From assembly GCA_023227695.1 (NCBI GenBank), contig JALNVE010000002.1:1-64000 (forward strand): 64,000 nt of DNA. The letters run 5' to 3'. Under the pieces are notes generated by a model. That model did no database searches. It was given only the letters and a program-made list of their open reading frames with translations, and was not told the DNA's origin. This document shows positions 1 to 8,224 of the stretch, in pieces (the stretch's first letter is position 1; every line of letters starts with the position of its first letter). The position numbers were made by a program, and so were the translations under genes. The stretch is from Paludibacteraceae bacterium (GTDB taxonomy: Bacteria > Bacteroidota > Bacteroidia > Bacteroidales > Paludibacteraceae).

Positions 1-1305
1 AGATTCTAAAAGACTTGTCGAAGTAAAAGATTTCATATAAACTGAGTCACCTGGTTTCATCCCCATAATGGTAATAAGGCTGGCTTCGTCTAACTTCGTT
101 CCTCTATAAACTGTCCCTTTATATGCCGGAAGTTTTCTCAAAGCCTGAACTAAAGTATCACAAGCCTTCTTTGCTCCATCTTCCGTTCCAAAGTATCCAA
201 CGATTTTTTCTTGATTTAATTCCCCACGAAGATATCTATTCAATTCGATATAAGAAGTATTCGAATAGTTAATAATCGACTTGATTTCTGCATGTGTCAT
301 AAAGTCTTCTTCTTCCACTATGCCGGGTCCGACGATAAATTTTTCCTTTCTTTTAAGAACCTTTTCTTGTATCATTTCAACAGCCTTGGCTTTTGCGAAA
401 TCAGATAAATAACGTTTTCTCTTGATTAGCTTATCTATCATTTTTTTTGCTATTTCTGATTCTTCTGGAGACGGAAACATTTCAGTAACGATATCCGTTA
501 AGACCTCATTATTCAACTCTTTCATCATCCTTGAAATCTGCTTCATAATTACGTCATCTCTGATTTTTGAATAGAATTTCGCCAACTGCGGGTATTTGTC
601 TTTATCTCTGAAATCATACAATTCTACGGCTTGATCCGAAAGACTGTCAATACCACCTTCCCTGAACAGCAATGTGTTTTTATTTTTCCTTCTTACTTCA
701 CCATTCATGATTTCTATGTTCTGAAATTTATCTCCAAGAACGTTGTTGTTGCCTAGCAAGACATCAATAATAAATCCTTCACAGAATTTTTCGCGATAGG
801 ACGTTTCTAAAGCACTTTCTTTAATTTCAGGAGTATCAAAATTTGAATATTCTTCCTCTGTGAAGATTGCCGGCTTTCCTAAGAATTCTGAAAGAAAAAC
901 CGGACCTAAAGACACGTACACTTTTTTATACAGACGATTGGCAAGTATTTGGTTCTTAATCCCAAGGACTCCTAGTCCAGAATCTGACGTTTCTACTTCA
1001 TATTTTCCCCTGTTTTTAATAACGACTTCATATATTCCTTTTTTTTCAGTGGGTTTCGCATCAATAATGTCATCTTTATTAGTTGCGATAAAAACAGGAA
1101 TTTTCCTTATGTCTTCCATCTGATCTTTTCCTACAGAAACGCTTTCCGTATTCGGATCATTGTCTTGATAACGGTATTCATACCCGCCATTATTTTTCTT
1201 CCGTTTCCAACCCTGCTTCTGAGATTTGGAATTAAATTTTACCCATTTTTCAGCGGATAGAATTTCTCTTGCAAGTCTCGACAAGATTTTGACGTCTAAA
1301 AACAT
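1..1305 (-). CDS. ADP-ribosyltransferase, copy 1 (3' end outside window)
   Basis: The reading frame is open to the left edge, so the C-terminus is missing. Its protein aligns throughout with the full-length copy at 1827-3581. It has the same 24-residue N-terminal helix, the same Trp/Tyr-rich stretch (KQGWKRKK then GYEYRYQDNDPN), and the same region leading into a C-terminal ADP-ribosyltransferase domain. The catalytic arginine motif (VYRGT) and the serine motif (KSFTSTS) of the R-S-E class of mono-ADP-ribosyltransferases are visible. The expected E-x-E motif would lie beyond position 1. Established parallel: T4 Alt is a packaged ADP-ribosyltransferase that modifies host proteins. Here the host target is unknown. 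The start at 1303-1305 is chosen because it gives an N-terminus collinear with copy 2 and has GGAGG upstream. The tandem arrangement points to gene duplication. Confidence 0.8.
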   Translation of the reverse strand, partial: MFLDVKILSRLAREILSAEKWVKFNSKSQKQGWKRKKNNGGYEYRYQDNDPNTESVSVGKDQMEDIRKIPVFIATNKDDIIDAKPTEKKGIYEVVIKNRGKYEVETSDSGLGVLGIKNQILANRLYKKVYVSLGPVFLSEFLGKPAIFTEEEYSNFDTPEIKESALETSYREKFCEGFIIDVLLGNNNVLGDKFQNIEIMNGEVRRKNKNTLLFREGGIDSLSDQAVELYDFRDKDKYPQLAKFYSKIRDDVIMKQISRMMKELNNEVLTDIVTEMFPSPEESEIAKKMIDKLIKRKRYLSDFAKAKAVEMIQEKVLKRKEKFIVGPGIVEEEDFMTHAEIKSIINYSNTSYIELNRYLRGELNQEKIVGYFGTEDGAKKACDTLVQALRKLPAYKGTVYRGTKLDEASLITIMGMKPGDSVYMKSFTSTSLLES

Positions 1306-1338
1306 AAAAGGCACCCTCCATTCAAAGAAGGTGCCTTT
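1306..1338 (-). terminator. Hairpin with T-rich tail that also holds the next gene's ribosome binding site
   Basis: A perfect 9-bp stem (AAAGGCACC with GGTGCCTTT) encloses a 14-nt loop and, on the minus strand, runs into TTTTATGTTTTT. It follows the stop of the 1357-1758 gene, so it looks like an intrinsic terminator. The GGAGGG Shine-Dalgarno of the downstream ADP-ribosyltransferase lies in the loop and descending stem, and its ATG sits inside the T-tract. The element could act as terminator, translational switch, or both. Confidence 0.6.
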
Positions 1339-1356
1339 ATTAAAAAAAAACTGAAT

Positions 1357-1758
1357 TTAAACCCCGCCTCCCCAAAAGAATTCTCGACGATATTTTGGTT
1401 TCTTAGTGTTATTTTGGTGTTTGTCTAAATATTCTCCGTAACAACCAAGAGCTTCCGCCAAGACATTCCATATTCGATGATAAGGCTTGTTCTTCTGATC
1501 TGGCCGATGATCAATCATGCTTTTGAAGTTGGAATAGTCAATACTATCTCCGAGAATTTCCATAACAGTGAAAAGTTCATTCTTGTCAATTAAGACACGA
1601 TACTGATAATCAGACATCTTAAATTCACATATCTCTTTGCCATGAAATCCACAGACGGTAATAAGATTCACAAGATCCTTCTTTTCTCTTGCACGAACCT
1701 GATAGCTTCCTTCTTTGAAAACAATGCTGTAGAAACCAAACTTGCTGCAAATCCACAT
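1357..1758 (-). CDS. Conserved-type hypothetical protein, 133 aa
   Basis: I do not recognise a family with certainty. The protein opens with MWICSKFGFYSIV and then VRAREKKDL, a pattern seen in small phage hypothetical proteins in which the first residues form a beta strand. It ends in a charged tail with a Trp-Gly-Gly-Gly terminus. No catalytic motif is visible. It is transcribed alone: a good sigma-70 promoter lies 32 bases upstream of the ATG and a hairpin follows the stop. That makes it an independently, probably early, expressed gene between the two ADP-ribosyltransferase copies. Confidence 0.7.
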   Translation of the reverse strand: MWICSKFGFYSIVFKEGSYQVRAREKKDLVNLITVCGFHGKEICEFKMSDYQYRVLIDKNELFTVMEILGDSIDYSNFKSMIDHRPDQKNKPYHRIWNVLAEALGCYGEYLDKHQNNTKKPKYRREFFWGGGV

Positions 1759-1789
1759 CTTTCGCCTTCTTTCTTTAGGTTATGAACAA

Positions 1790-1818
1790 AGAATAACACA
1801 AGACGGTTGATTTGTCAA
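1790..1818 (-). promoter_or_regulatory. Sigma-70-type promoter for 1357-1758
   Basis: On the minus strand TTGACA (1813-1818) and TATTCT (1790-1795) are separated by exactly 17 bases. The spacing is identical to seven other promoters in the window. Confidence 0.75.
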
Positions 1819-1826
1819 GCATGACA

Positions 1827-3581
1827 CTAGATGAAGATTTCCATGAATTTACCAGCAGGTTCTTCTTGATCTGTGTTTTCAGATTTCCCATTCTTTTTTG
1901 AAAGGATAGCGACAAGAACCTTCTTCAATTCTTCTAAGGAAAGTTTGAGAATCCTTTCCCGTTGCTTCGTGGAAAGCTTCGGATTGCTCAGAAGGAATTT
2001 CCTGATTTCCTCAGGATTAATTTCCCTTTTGTTTCTGATGTTAATAGGCATCTTTTTCTTATGTTCGGTAGGAAGAAGTTCCTTCAACTTGACATTTATC
2101 ATCTGATCCTGATATGAAATTTCAGTAATTTCGTATCTAGTATCAGGAGATAGGATGACTTCTTCTTCTGTAGGATATTCGCTTATATGAGAAACATCTC
2201 TCCCTGTTGTTGTTTCTATCTCAAACAAAACATCCGCACTGAAACCTTTCGCTTTATCCTTTGATATACTAGAAGAAGTAAAGGATTTCATGTAAATTAG
2301 GTCTCCAGGTTTCATCGTCATTATCGTCAATATGCTCGGGTCGTCTAATTCCGTACCGCGATAAACAGTACCTTTAAAAGCAGGAAGCTTCCTTAGTGCA
2401 TGTACAAGAAGACTGCTTTTCCCCTTTAGTTCTGGTGAAAAAACAGAATCTTCGGTGGTTTCTCCTCGTAAATATTTGTTAATTTTTTGATAGTCTACCC
2501 CCGTATATTCATAAATGGCATTTCTTTCTTTATTTGACATCACGGCTGGTTCTTTGACCATTCCAGGTCCGACGATATACTTTTCCTTCCTTTTAAGGAC
2601 GTTTTCCTGAACAAGTTCAATGGCTTTTTCTTTTGCGAAATTAAGAAGTGAATTTCTTCTTTTAGAAAGTTTGTCAATTATAGAATTGGCAATTTGGTCT
2701 TCTTCTGGTTTGGGGAAAACACTTCTGACCAAATACATTAATGTTTTTTCATCTAAAAGCTTAAGAGTCTTCGAAATCTGGGATAAGATGTCTTTTTCGC
2801 TGATGTTTGAATATAACTTAGCCAGTTGCGGATATTTCCTTGTGTCCCTGAAATCTTTGATTTCGGTTACTTCATCTGAAAGCCCATTGATTCCACCTTC
2901 ATTAAAAAGCAAAGCATTCCTATTTCCTGTCCTGATAATTTTTGAATCTTCAGAAATTTCAATGTTTTCGTAGTTATCTCCTAGAACATTTTTGTTTCCA
3001 AGAAGAGCGTCCATAACGAAACCCTTCAAAAATTCAGGAGCATTTATGAGTAAAACTTCACCTTTCGTTTTTGGATCAAGATTAGTTCCTTCCTTTAGTG
3101 TATAAATCGCCGGTTTGTTTTTGACATCTGAAAGATAGGTCGAACCAATGGAAATCCCGGCTTTTTTGTAAAGTTCCTGAATCAAGAGTTTGTTCTTAAA
3201 TCCCAAAGGCCCGCCTTCATATTCTTGTGTTTCTGCTTCCCATGTCTGCGGATTTCCGTAAAAGCTTGTATCGATTCGGTATTTTCCTTTGCTTATTTTT
3301 TGTGGGTTTTCCCAAATCACTAAAAAGTTATTCTTCGCGTTATAGAAAGGATGGTTCACGACATCTCCCAAAGATAATGTCATTTTATCTTCTGTCGATT
3401 TCCCGCCATTTTCTCCTTTTTCCGTATTCGGATCATTGTCTTGATAACGGTATTCATACCCTCCTTCAGATTTTTTCCTCTTCCATCCCTGTTTATGCGA
3501 TTTGGAATTAAATTTTACCCACTTGCTTTCAGCAAGAAGTAGTTTCGCGATCCTAACTAAAAGATTTTCCATGTCTGACAT
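1827..3581 (-). CDS. ADP-ribosyltransferase, copy 2, likely virion-packaged
   Basis: This 584-residue protein ends in a mono-ADP-ribosyltransferase domain of the R-S-E class. VYRGT supplies the NAD-binding arginine, KSFTSSS the serine motif, and EEEVILSP the E-x-E catalytic glutamates, all in the last third. Enzymes of this class transfer ADP-ribose from NAD to protein side chains. The first 24 residues form an amphipathic helix ending LLLAES, which resembles the capsid-targeting peptide plus L-x-E protease site of T4 internal head proteins, including the ADP-ribosyltransferase Alt. Packaging is therefore an inference. The start is placed at MSDMENLL because it matches copy 1 and has AGGA upstream; an in-frame ATG lies 12 codons earlier. 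Copy 1 lies downstream. A terminator and a T-tract/GATA motif lie upstream. Confidence 0.82.
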   Translation of the reverse strand: MSDMENLLVRIAKLLLAESKWVKFNSKSHKQGWKRKKSEGGYEYRYQDNDPNTEKGENGGKSTEDKMTLSLGDVVNHPFYNAKNNFLVIWENPQKISKGKYRIDTSFYGNPQTWEAETQEYEGGPLGFKNKLLIQELYKKAGISIGSTYLSDVKNKPAIYTLKEGTNLDPKTKGEVLLINAPEFLKGFVMDALLGNKNVLGDNYENIEISEDSKIIRTGNRNALLFNEGGINGLSDEVTEIKDFRDTRKYPQLAKLYSNISEKDILSQISKTLKLLDEKTLMYLVRSVFPKPEEDQIANSIIDKLSKRRNSLLNFAKEKAIELVQENVLKRKEKYIVGPGMVKEPAVMSNKERNAIYEYTGVDYQKINKYLRGETTEDSVFSPELKGKSSLLVHALRKLPAFKGTVYRGTELDDPSILTIMTMKPGDLIYMKSFTSSSISKDKAKGFSADVLFEIETTTGRDVSHISEYPTEEEVILSPDTRYEITEISYQDQMINVKLKELLPTEHKKKMPINIRNKREINPEEIRKFLLSNPKLSTKQRERILKLSLEELKKVLVAILSKKNGKSENTDQEEPAGKFMEIFI

Positions 3582-3647
3582 TTTAATCCTAAAATGACGA
3601 TATAGACATTTATCCATATCATCATAACGTTACTCTTTTAAAGAATT

Positions 3648-3658
3648 TATCAAAAAAA
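3648..3658 (-). promoter_or_regulatory. Candidate phage promoter motif TTTTTTTGATA
   Basis: On the minus strand seven T are followed by GATAAATT, 67 bases before the start of the second ADP-ribosyltransferase. The T-run doubles as the tail of the preceding terminator. It is one of about a dozen same-orientation copies in intergenic gaps. Confidence 0.4.
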
Positions 3659-3681
3659 CCGCATAGGTTTTCCCATGCGGT
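3651..3681 (-). terminator. Intrinsic terminator after the lipoprotein gene
   Basis: On the minus strand ACCGCAT pairs with ATGCGGT around a short loop and is followed by TTTTTTT. It lies 34 bases past the stop of the lipoprotein gene. Confidence 0.85.
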
Positions 3682-3714
3682 CTTCTTTGTTCTCTGTCGG
3701 CGACTATACTTGAA

Positions 3715-4227
3715 TTACCGTACGTGACGATATGCGCAACGCACAGGAATCTGCTGTGTAGCGGCCTTGTAAACAGGATCAATTGCGCTCATGTTAAGAC
3801 CGGAAGAAAATCCTTCGCAATAACTAGAAGCGATCTGTGTCACTTTGTCTTGATTTTCCTTCCATGTCGGATTCATCGCGAGAACCGTATCGATGCCTGT
3901 AAGAAGGTACGCCGCCGCAAGCTTGGCGACTGGCTGTTTGTTTGTTGCGACAGACTTGATGATATATTCTTCTGTCAACGGATAGATTTCTGCGTAATAA
4001 GTCGAATTGCTTCCTACTCCCTGACATGCCGTTGCAATATACCCGGAAACGGTCTTCGCGACCTGAACATCTTCTTGATCCGGATTATCGAGACCGATCC
4101 ATGTCACGGCGGATGCTATTCCCAACTGTTTGGCGATAGCCTTTTCTTGTGCGAGTGTCAATGTACAACCACCGACTAGAGCTGCGATTGCAAGCAACCC
4201 TACGATACCTGCTACTATGTTCTTCAT
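3715..4227 (-). CDS. Phage-encoded lipoprotein
   Basis: The N-terminus is MKNIVAGIVGLLAIAALVGGC, a textbook lipoprotein signal with the lipobox LVGGC at about residues 17-21. The mature chain of about 150 residues is rich in Ala, Thr and Tyr and has two further cysteines near the C-terminus. It should be exported and lipid-anchored in the host envelope. Phage lipoproteins are often superinfection-exclusion factors or spanin components, but nothing here selects between these roles. The start is taken at MKNIV because AGGAGAAAAGAA lies directly upstream; a start six codons earlier would add a charged stretch before the signal. A strong terminator follows. Confidence 0.75.
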   Translation of the reverse strand: MKNIVAGIVGLLAIAALVGGCTLTLAQEKAIAKQLGIASAVTWIGLDNPDQEDVQVAKTVSGYIATACQGVGSNSTYYAEIYPLTEEYIIKSVATNKQPVAKLAAAYLLTGIDTVLAMNPTWKENQDKVTQIASSYCEGFSSGLNMSAIDPVYKAATQQIPVRCAYRHVR

Positions 4228-4311
4228 TTCTTTTCTCCTAGACACATTGGAATTACAGGACCATCCTGCAACCCCGCGTCAAATCATAAATAGAATAAAA
4301 GATATGTTTTT

Positions 4312-4635
4312 TCAAAAAACAGTTATCGTGATATCATATTGTTTCCAAGGATATTCAACTGTGCCGGCACAAAATGCTGTAATATCTGCATTAAAGAACT
4401 TTTCAACACCCTTATCATTGATAAAATTTATTTTCATCCTCCAAATTTTAGCCTTGTCTTCGTTAAAATATTTTGCTTCAACAAGATTAAAGTCCAATCC
4501 TGCTTTCGACATTGCATCCATAATCTGATGGGGACCGTTCCATCCTAAGTCAGAATATAGACTTTTATCGTTCGCGGTATGCATGATCTTAAAACACGCT
4601 TTCCTTGCTTTGCTGATTTTCATTCCGTTAAGCAC
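4312..4635 (-). CDS. Hypothetical protein, 107 aa
   Basis: No family is recognised. The protein is soluble, basic at the N-terminus (MKISKARKAC) and hydrophobic in its last third. A GTG start at 4635 is preferred because AGGTGG lies six bases before it. It overlaps the stop of the SprT gene by eight bases, so the two are probably translationally coupled and share the promoter at 5205-5233. Confidence 0.65.
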   Translation of the reverse strand: MLNGMKISKARKACFKIMHTANDKSLYSDLGWNGPHQIMDAMSKAGLDFNLVEAKYFNEDKAKIWRMKINFINDKGVEKFFNADITAFCAGTVEYPWKQYDITITVF

Positions 4636-5173
4636 AAATAGCCACCTTTTCTTGATTTGCCAGCTTCTTTGATTCTTCAGGCGTCATCACAAACACCAAA
4701 GGTCTCTTGCATCGTTTGCAGATATAAACGACAGAATCATTCTGAATCATATTGTGTTTGCGTTTAGAAACGTCATGAATCTGACATCCGCAACTGTATT
4801 TATAAAGGTTCTCATGCCGAACACCCTTTATATGAGTTTCTCCTTTTCCGCCGATGCTACGATCAAAAATTGACCAGAAATAGTCATGACCTTTGTGTCC
4901 GACGAGAAAACAAGCAAGATGACTAACCTCATGACTGATGACTTCCGGAATAAGATGTGGATTCAATTGCGCATTGCGAAGATTGAATTTAATGTACATT
5001 TTTCCTGATGCTTCACGAATGGCAATTGCAAAAGTGTGAGATTCCCTCTCGAAATAAATGACGGGGACTTGGATCGGAATTTGTTGTGAACTTCCGAGGT
5101 TCATGAGTTTCTGATTAGCTTTAATGATAGTGGCGGAAACCATAGCGTTGATCGTGTCTTGAAGTTCTTGCAT
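4628..5173 (-). CDS. SprT-like zinc metalloprotease
   Basis: This 181-residue protein contains HEVSH (HExxH) in the context EVISHEVSHLACFLVGHKG, followed by a zinc-ribbon-like tail with CGC and CKRC cysteine pairs. That is the SprT/Spartan layout: a minimal zinc peptidase core with a C-terminal zinc ribbon. SprT-family enzymes in phages have no settled role; the eukaryotic Spartan relatives cut proteins crosslinked to DNA. The start is placed at MQELQDT because the promoter at 5205-5233 overlaps any longer N-terminus. It is the first gene of a two-gene unit with the 107-residue gene downstream. Confidence 0.85.
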   Translation of the reverse strand: MQELQDTINAMVSATIIKANQKLMNLGSSQQIPIQVPVIYFERESHTFAIAIREASGKMYIKFNLRNAQLNPHLIPEVISHEVSHLACFLVGHKGHDYFWSIFDRSIGGKGETHIKGVRHENLYKYSCGCQIHDVSKRKHNMIQNDSVVYICKRCKRPLVFVMTPEESKKLANQEKVAICA

Positions 5174-5204
5174 GATGACGGCCTTTCTTTCTTTCAATGC
5201 CGTC

Positions 5205-5233
5205 AATATAGCACAATCATCTCTAGTTGTCAA
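5205..5233 (-). promoter_or_regulatory. Sigma-70-type promoter for the SprT gene
   Basis: On the minus strand TTGACA (5228-5233) and TATATT (5205-5210) are 17 bases apart. The -35 box overlaps the stop codon of the upstream methyltransferase gene. Confidence 0.8.
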
Positions 5234-7119
5234 TAGCATTTAGAAAAAGAAATCAAGAGCCATTCGAATCCTGATGGACTTCCGTATCTGCCGTTTGTCT
5301 TAATCCGAAGTTCTTTTTCAACAGGCATAAAAACTTTCACATCTTCATATATCTGAAACTTACATCTAGCCGGTACATTCAAAATAATTCTTCCATCTGG
5401 ATTTAGAGAATTCCAAGACCTGTCTATCATGTCTTTCAGAAAACCCGTCAGCCATAAATCATATGTAGGAAACCTTACCTGACTCTGATTCCTGCTTTCT
5501 CCGTAGTGTTCGGCATCAAAATATGGAGGGCTGGTAAAAACCAAATCATATCCTTTGTCTTTGAATTCAGTAAAACTGGTTTCTTGACATCTGAATTCTT
5601 TGCCAGGGAAAACCGGGTTCATCTTCTTAAACAATTGTTTGAGATTTTTGATGCTTTCAGATTCGACATCGACACCAGTATACTGTCTGGCTTTTGACGC
5701 CATAAATCCACAAAGCCGTCCTCCCCATCCGCTACAAGGATCTAGAACTTTTCCGTTTGGTGGGCAATAAGTGTCGTAGATGTATTTAGCCAATACCGGC
5801 TTGAAGTTGTTGACACCGCCGAAACTACGGAGTTCTTGTCTTAGATTCGTTTCTGTAATTTTTCCGTAAAACTTGATACAGTCACTTAAACAGTGCCTTA
5901 AGAGTTTGTCGTCTTCAAAAACATCTGTCGCAGATTTCTTGCCTTTTCTCTTTGCGATATAGATATTCTTGAAAACCGACAGGCAGGTTTTAGATCCTGA
6001 AACACTAGGGCAATCCAATAGATTATCTTCCATGCGTACTTGTGAAGACTGTAATCCCAGCATATCTTTCTGAAAAGCTTCTGTCGAAAGAATGGGATAT
6101 GACATTCCGTTATCCCTCAGAAAATAAAACCATGATTCCACATCAGTTTCTAAAATCTTGTCTTTCCATTTCCCTCCTAAGCGTTCTGGAATCTTGTATT
6201 GAAAATCAGAATGGATAAGATTCTTGGTCATTGAAAAGAATAGATCAACATTCTTGATCCGTATGATGTTAATCCCTTTCGTGGAATTGGGATAAAAACT
6301 GCTATCGGCTTCCAATCCCATTTCATTCAGGACAAAGAGAATCCTTGCGATGTCTGCTTCCCTAAAACAAGAAGATATCTGAACCCTTCCACGGCCTTCA
6401 AATCCTTCTAGGTGTCCGTCATCCATATACCAGACAGCAAGTATCCTCGGGTTAAAAACAACTTCAAAGTCAATAGGTAATATCTTTTCTCCGTCTTTGT
6501 AAAACCGGTCGTAGAAACCCAGAAACAGAGGATGAAAACAGGTGTTGAAATAGAAGCCCCTACTTACATATCCGCTAGGCATTTCTTTGTCAGCCCTTCC
6601 TATCGGTTTGGAAAACGGGTTAAGGACTGAGTGTTTGTATTCTAGATAAGCTTTCTGCGCCATGCAATGACATTCTCTAAATCTTGCGGAATTTCCAACC
6701 GTCGTAAGGCTTCCGTCACCTAAAAGAGATCCGTAAAGAATATCTTTCTGCAAGTCTGTAAATTGAAGTGGGCAGGTTTTAAGAATCCTGTCGGTCTTGG
6801 ATAGAGGGTTGATTCCCAATTCCATAAGCCTTGTTTTTATCAATTGCTTGCTACACCCGAATATCTCCCCGAGTTTTCTTTCTCCGTGTTTAAGATACAT
6901 GGTTTCTAATTCCGTTTTATCAATTTTTTGGATATCCGTCAAACCGTTTTCTATTGCCTGTTTGGAAATTTTATCCCGATGACTTACGGTGGGGATTCCC
7001 GCCTTCTTCCGGTATTGGCTTACACACACATCTGAAACACTGAAACGTTTACCGATTTCCGCATCTGTCAGACCTTCTAAAACATAAAGCCTTCTCAATT
7101 CTTCTATATTTATTTTCAT
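5230..7119 (-). CDS. LAGLIDADG homing endonuclease fused to DNA methyltransferase
   Basis: This 629-residue protein has three parts. Residues 1-110 hold two helix-turn-helix segments (LTDAEIGKRFSVSDVCVSQY; KLGEIFGCSKQLIKTRL). Residues 115-330 are a two-motif LAGLIDADG endonuclease, with ILYGSLLGDG at 127-136 and LAVWYMDDG at 227-235. Residues 380-629 are an S-adenosylmethionine-dependent DNA methyltransferase with DPCSGWGGR (460-468) as motif I and TSPPY (529-533) as the catalytic motif of amino-methylating (N6-A or N4-C) enzymes. I see no intein splice residues, so this appears to be a fusion and not a self-splicing insert. The start at 7119 follows AAAGGAA and lies beyond the capsid gene's terminator. 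Confidence 0.85.
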   Translation of the reverse strand: MKINIEELRRLYVLEGLTDAEIGKRFSVSDVCVSQYRKKAGIPTVSHRDKISKQAIENGLTDIQKIDKTELETMYLKHGERKLGEIFGCSKQLIKTRLMELGINPLSKTDRILKTCPLQFTDLQKDILYGSLLGDGSLTTVGNSARFRECHCMAQKAYLEYKHSVLNPFSKPIGRADKEMPSGYVSRGFYFNTCFHPLFLGFYDRFYKDGEKILPIDFEVVFNPRILAVWYMDDGHLEGFEGRGRVQISSCFREADIARILFVLNEMGLEADSSFYPNSTKGINIIRIKNVDLFFSMTKNLIHSDFQYKIPERLGGKWKDKILETDVESWFYFLRDNGMSYPILSTEAFQKDMLGLQSSQVRMEDNLLDCPSVSGSKTCLSVFKNIYIAKRKGKKSATDVFEDDKLLRHCLSDCIKFYGKITETNLRQELRSFGGVNNFKPVLAKYIYDTYCPPNGKVLDPCSGWGGRLCGFMASKARQYTGVDVESESIKNLKQLFKKMNPVFPGKEFRCQETSFTEFKDKGYDLVFTSPPYFDAEHYGESRNQSQVRFPTYDLWLTGFLKDMIDRSWNSLNPDGRIILNVPARCKFQIYEDVKVFMPVEKELRIKTNGRYGSPSGFEWLLISFSKCY

Positions 7120-7260
7120 ACTTCGGACGGATTCCTTTATTTTTATAATAATAGAAATGGATATTGAAAAATATCGGAATCTAACCGAACCGAGGAATGA
7201 TTGTGTAAAGAAGAAAGTTTCTATGTCTCTATTATCGATAAAGTGAATGAATCTCCTTAA

Positions 7261-7306
7261 GACAAAAAAGAAGAAACCCGCTGGGTTTTTATTCCCAGCG
7301 GGCTTC
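7261..7306 (-). terminator. Strong terminator after the major capsid gene
   Basis: On the minus strand CCCGCTGGG (7294-7302) pairs perfectly with CCCAGCGGG (7277-7285) around an 8-nt loop. It is followed by TTTCTTCTTTTTTG. It closes the highly expressed head operon. Confidence 0.9.
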
Positions 7307-7338
7307 ACAAGTTGTTCAAATCAAACTACTTACGTGGT

Positions 7339-8199
7339 TTACACGCGGGTAATCTGAATCTTGCTCATCGCCAACGGATTCCACAAGCCGCAACCGATCA
7401 TTTCGAAGACCGAGAAGCCGACCATGCGGTTACGAGGGTCATCCGCTGAAAGGACGGTGAGGTCCTGACGAACGGGGATACGTCCGAAGAATTCCGGTTC
7501 ACCGCAGACATAGACATCGCCTTCGGCGACGATACGGCTGACGATGATGTTGATTCCCCAGATATTGGCCATGAGGCCGTTCTTGAGCAACTGAGTCTGG
7601 TACTCAGGGCTGAGGGTGTCACGGTCGAACTTCAAAAGATCATTATAATCCTTTGCGTTCATGAAGATATTCGCTACCCTGATATCGTTACGTTCGACAG
7701 CCGCTTTCGCGTCAATCAAAACGTTTGAAGTCAAGTTACCAGTGACCTGGATAACCGGATTCGGGTTGGTAGCAGATGCCGCCAAAGCGTCCATTGTGGC
7801 GAACACATAGCGGTCTTCCTGTGCCATGATCGCGCTACGGGCGAGGTCAAGGGAACGTTCCAAAACATCGAAGCGTTTTTCACGGATCGTTGTGATGGAA
7901 ATTTCAGGATTGCTGGCGATTTCGAACAAGTCGAAGAAAACACGCGGCGGTTTCTGAACGCACTGAATGTTTTGACCTTCCGCACCGATGACGAATGCTG
8001 TTACGTTCGCATCCTTATCCCAGATCGGGAGCTGGCCGTCAAGAAGCTGTTCGACGTAGAAGGCTCTACGACCGACACTCTGATAGTCACGACGCTGACG
8101 CAGGGGCTGTGTGAAGCTTGCCGCGATACGGGAACGACCTTCGCCTGTTTTGATGTACTTAGCGATGGTCTGATACTTTGAAGCTGTTGAGATATCCAT
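7339..8199 (-). CDS. Major capsid protein (HK97-like fold inferred)
   Basis: At 286 residues this is the last gene of the head cluster. It lies directly behind a decoration-type protein and is closed by the strongest terminator in the window, a typical place for the capsid subunit. The sequence has features common in HK97-fold capsid proteins of large phages: an N-terminal arm rich in Arg/Gln, a segment like ERSLDLARSAIMAQEDRYVF (long spine-helix type), and a C-terminal domain with GLMANIWGINIIVSRIV and FFGRIPVRQDLTVLSAD. No enzymatic motif is present. The identification rests on context and on general resemblance. Codon use is richer in G and C than in neighbouring hypothetical genes, consistent with high expression. 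Confidence 0.8.
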   Translation of the reverse strand: MDISTASKYQTIAKYIKTGEGRSRIAASFTQPLRQRRDYQSVGRRAFYVEQLLDGQLPIWDKDANVTAFVIGAEGQNIQCVQKPPRVFFDLFEIASNPEISITTIREKRFDVLERSLDLARSAIMAQEDRYVFATMDALAASATNPNPVIQVTGNLTSNVLIDAKAAVERNDIRVANIFMNAKDYNDLLKFDRDTLSPEYQTQLLKNGLMANIWGINIIVSRIVAEGDVYVCGEPEFFGRIPVRQDLTVLSADDPRNRMVGFSVFEMIGCGLWNPLAMSKIQITRV

Positions 8200-8224
8200 T
8201 TTTTTACTCCTTTAGGTTAGTGCC

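Noticed and set aside
5230..7119. Intein in the methyltransferase
   Set aside because: I find no N-terminal Cys/Ser splice block and no C-terminal His-Asn followed by Cys/Ser/Thr around the LAGLIDADG domain.
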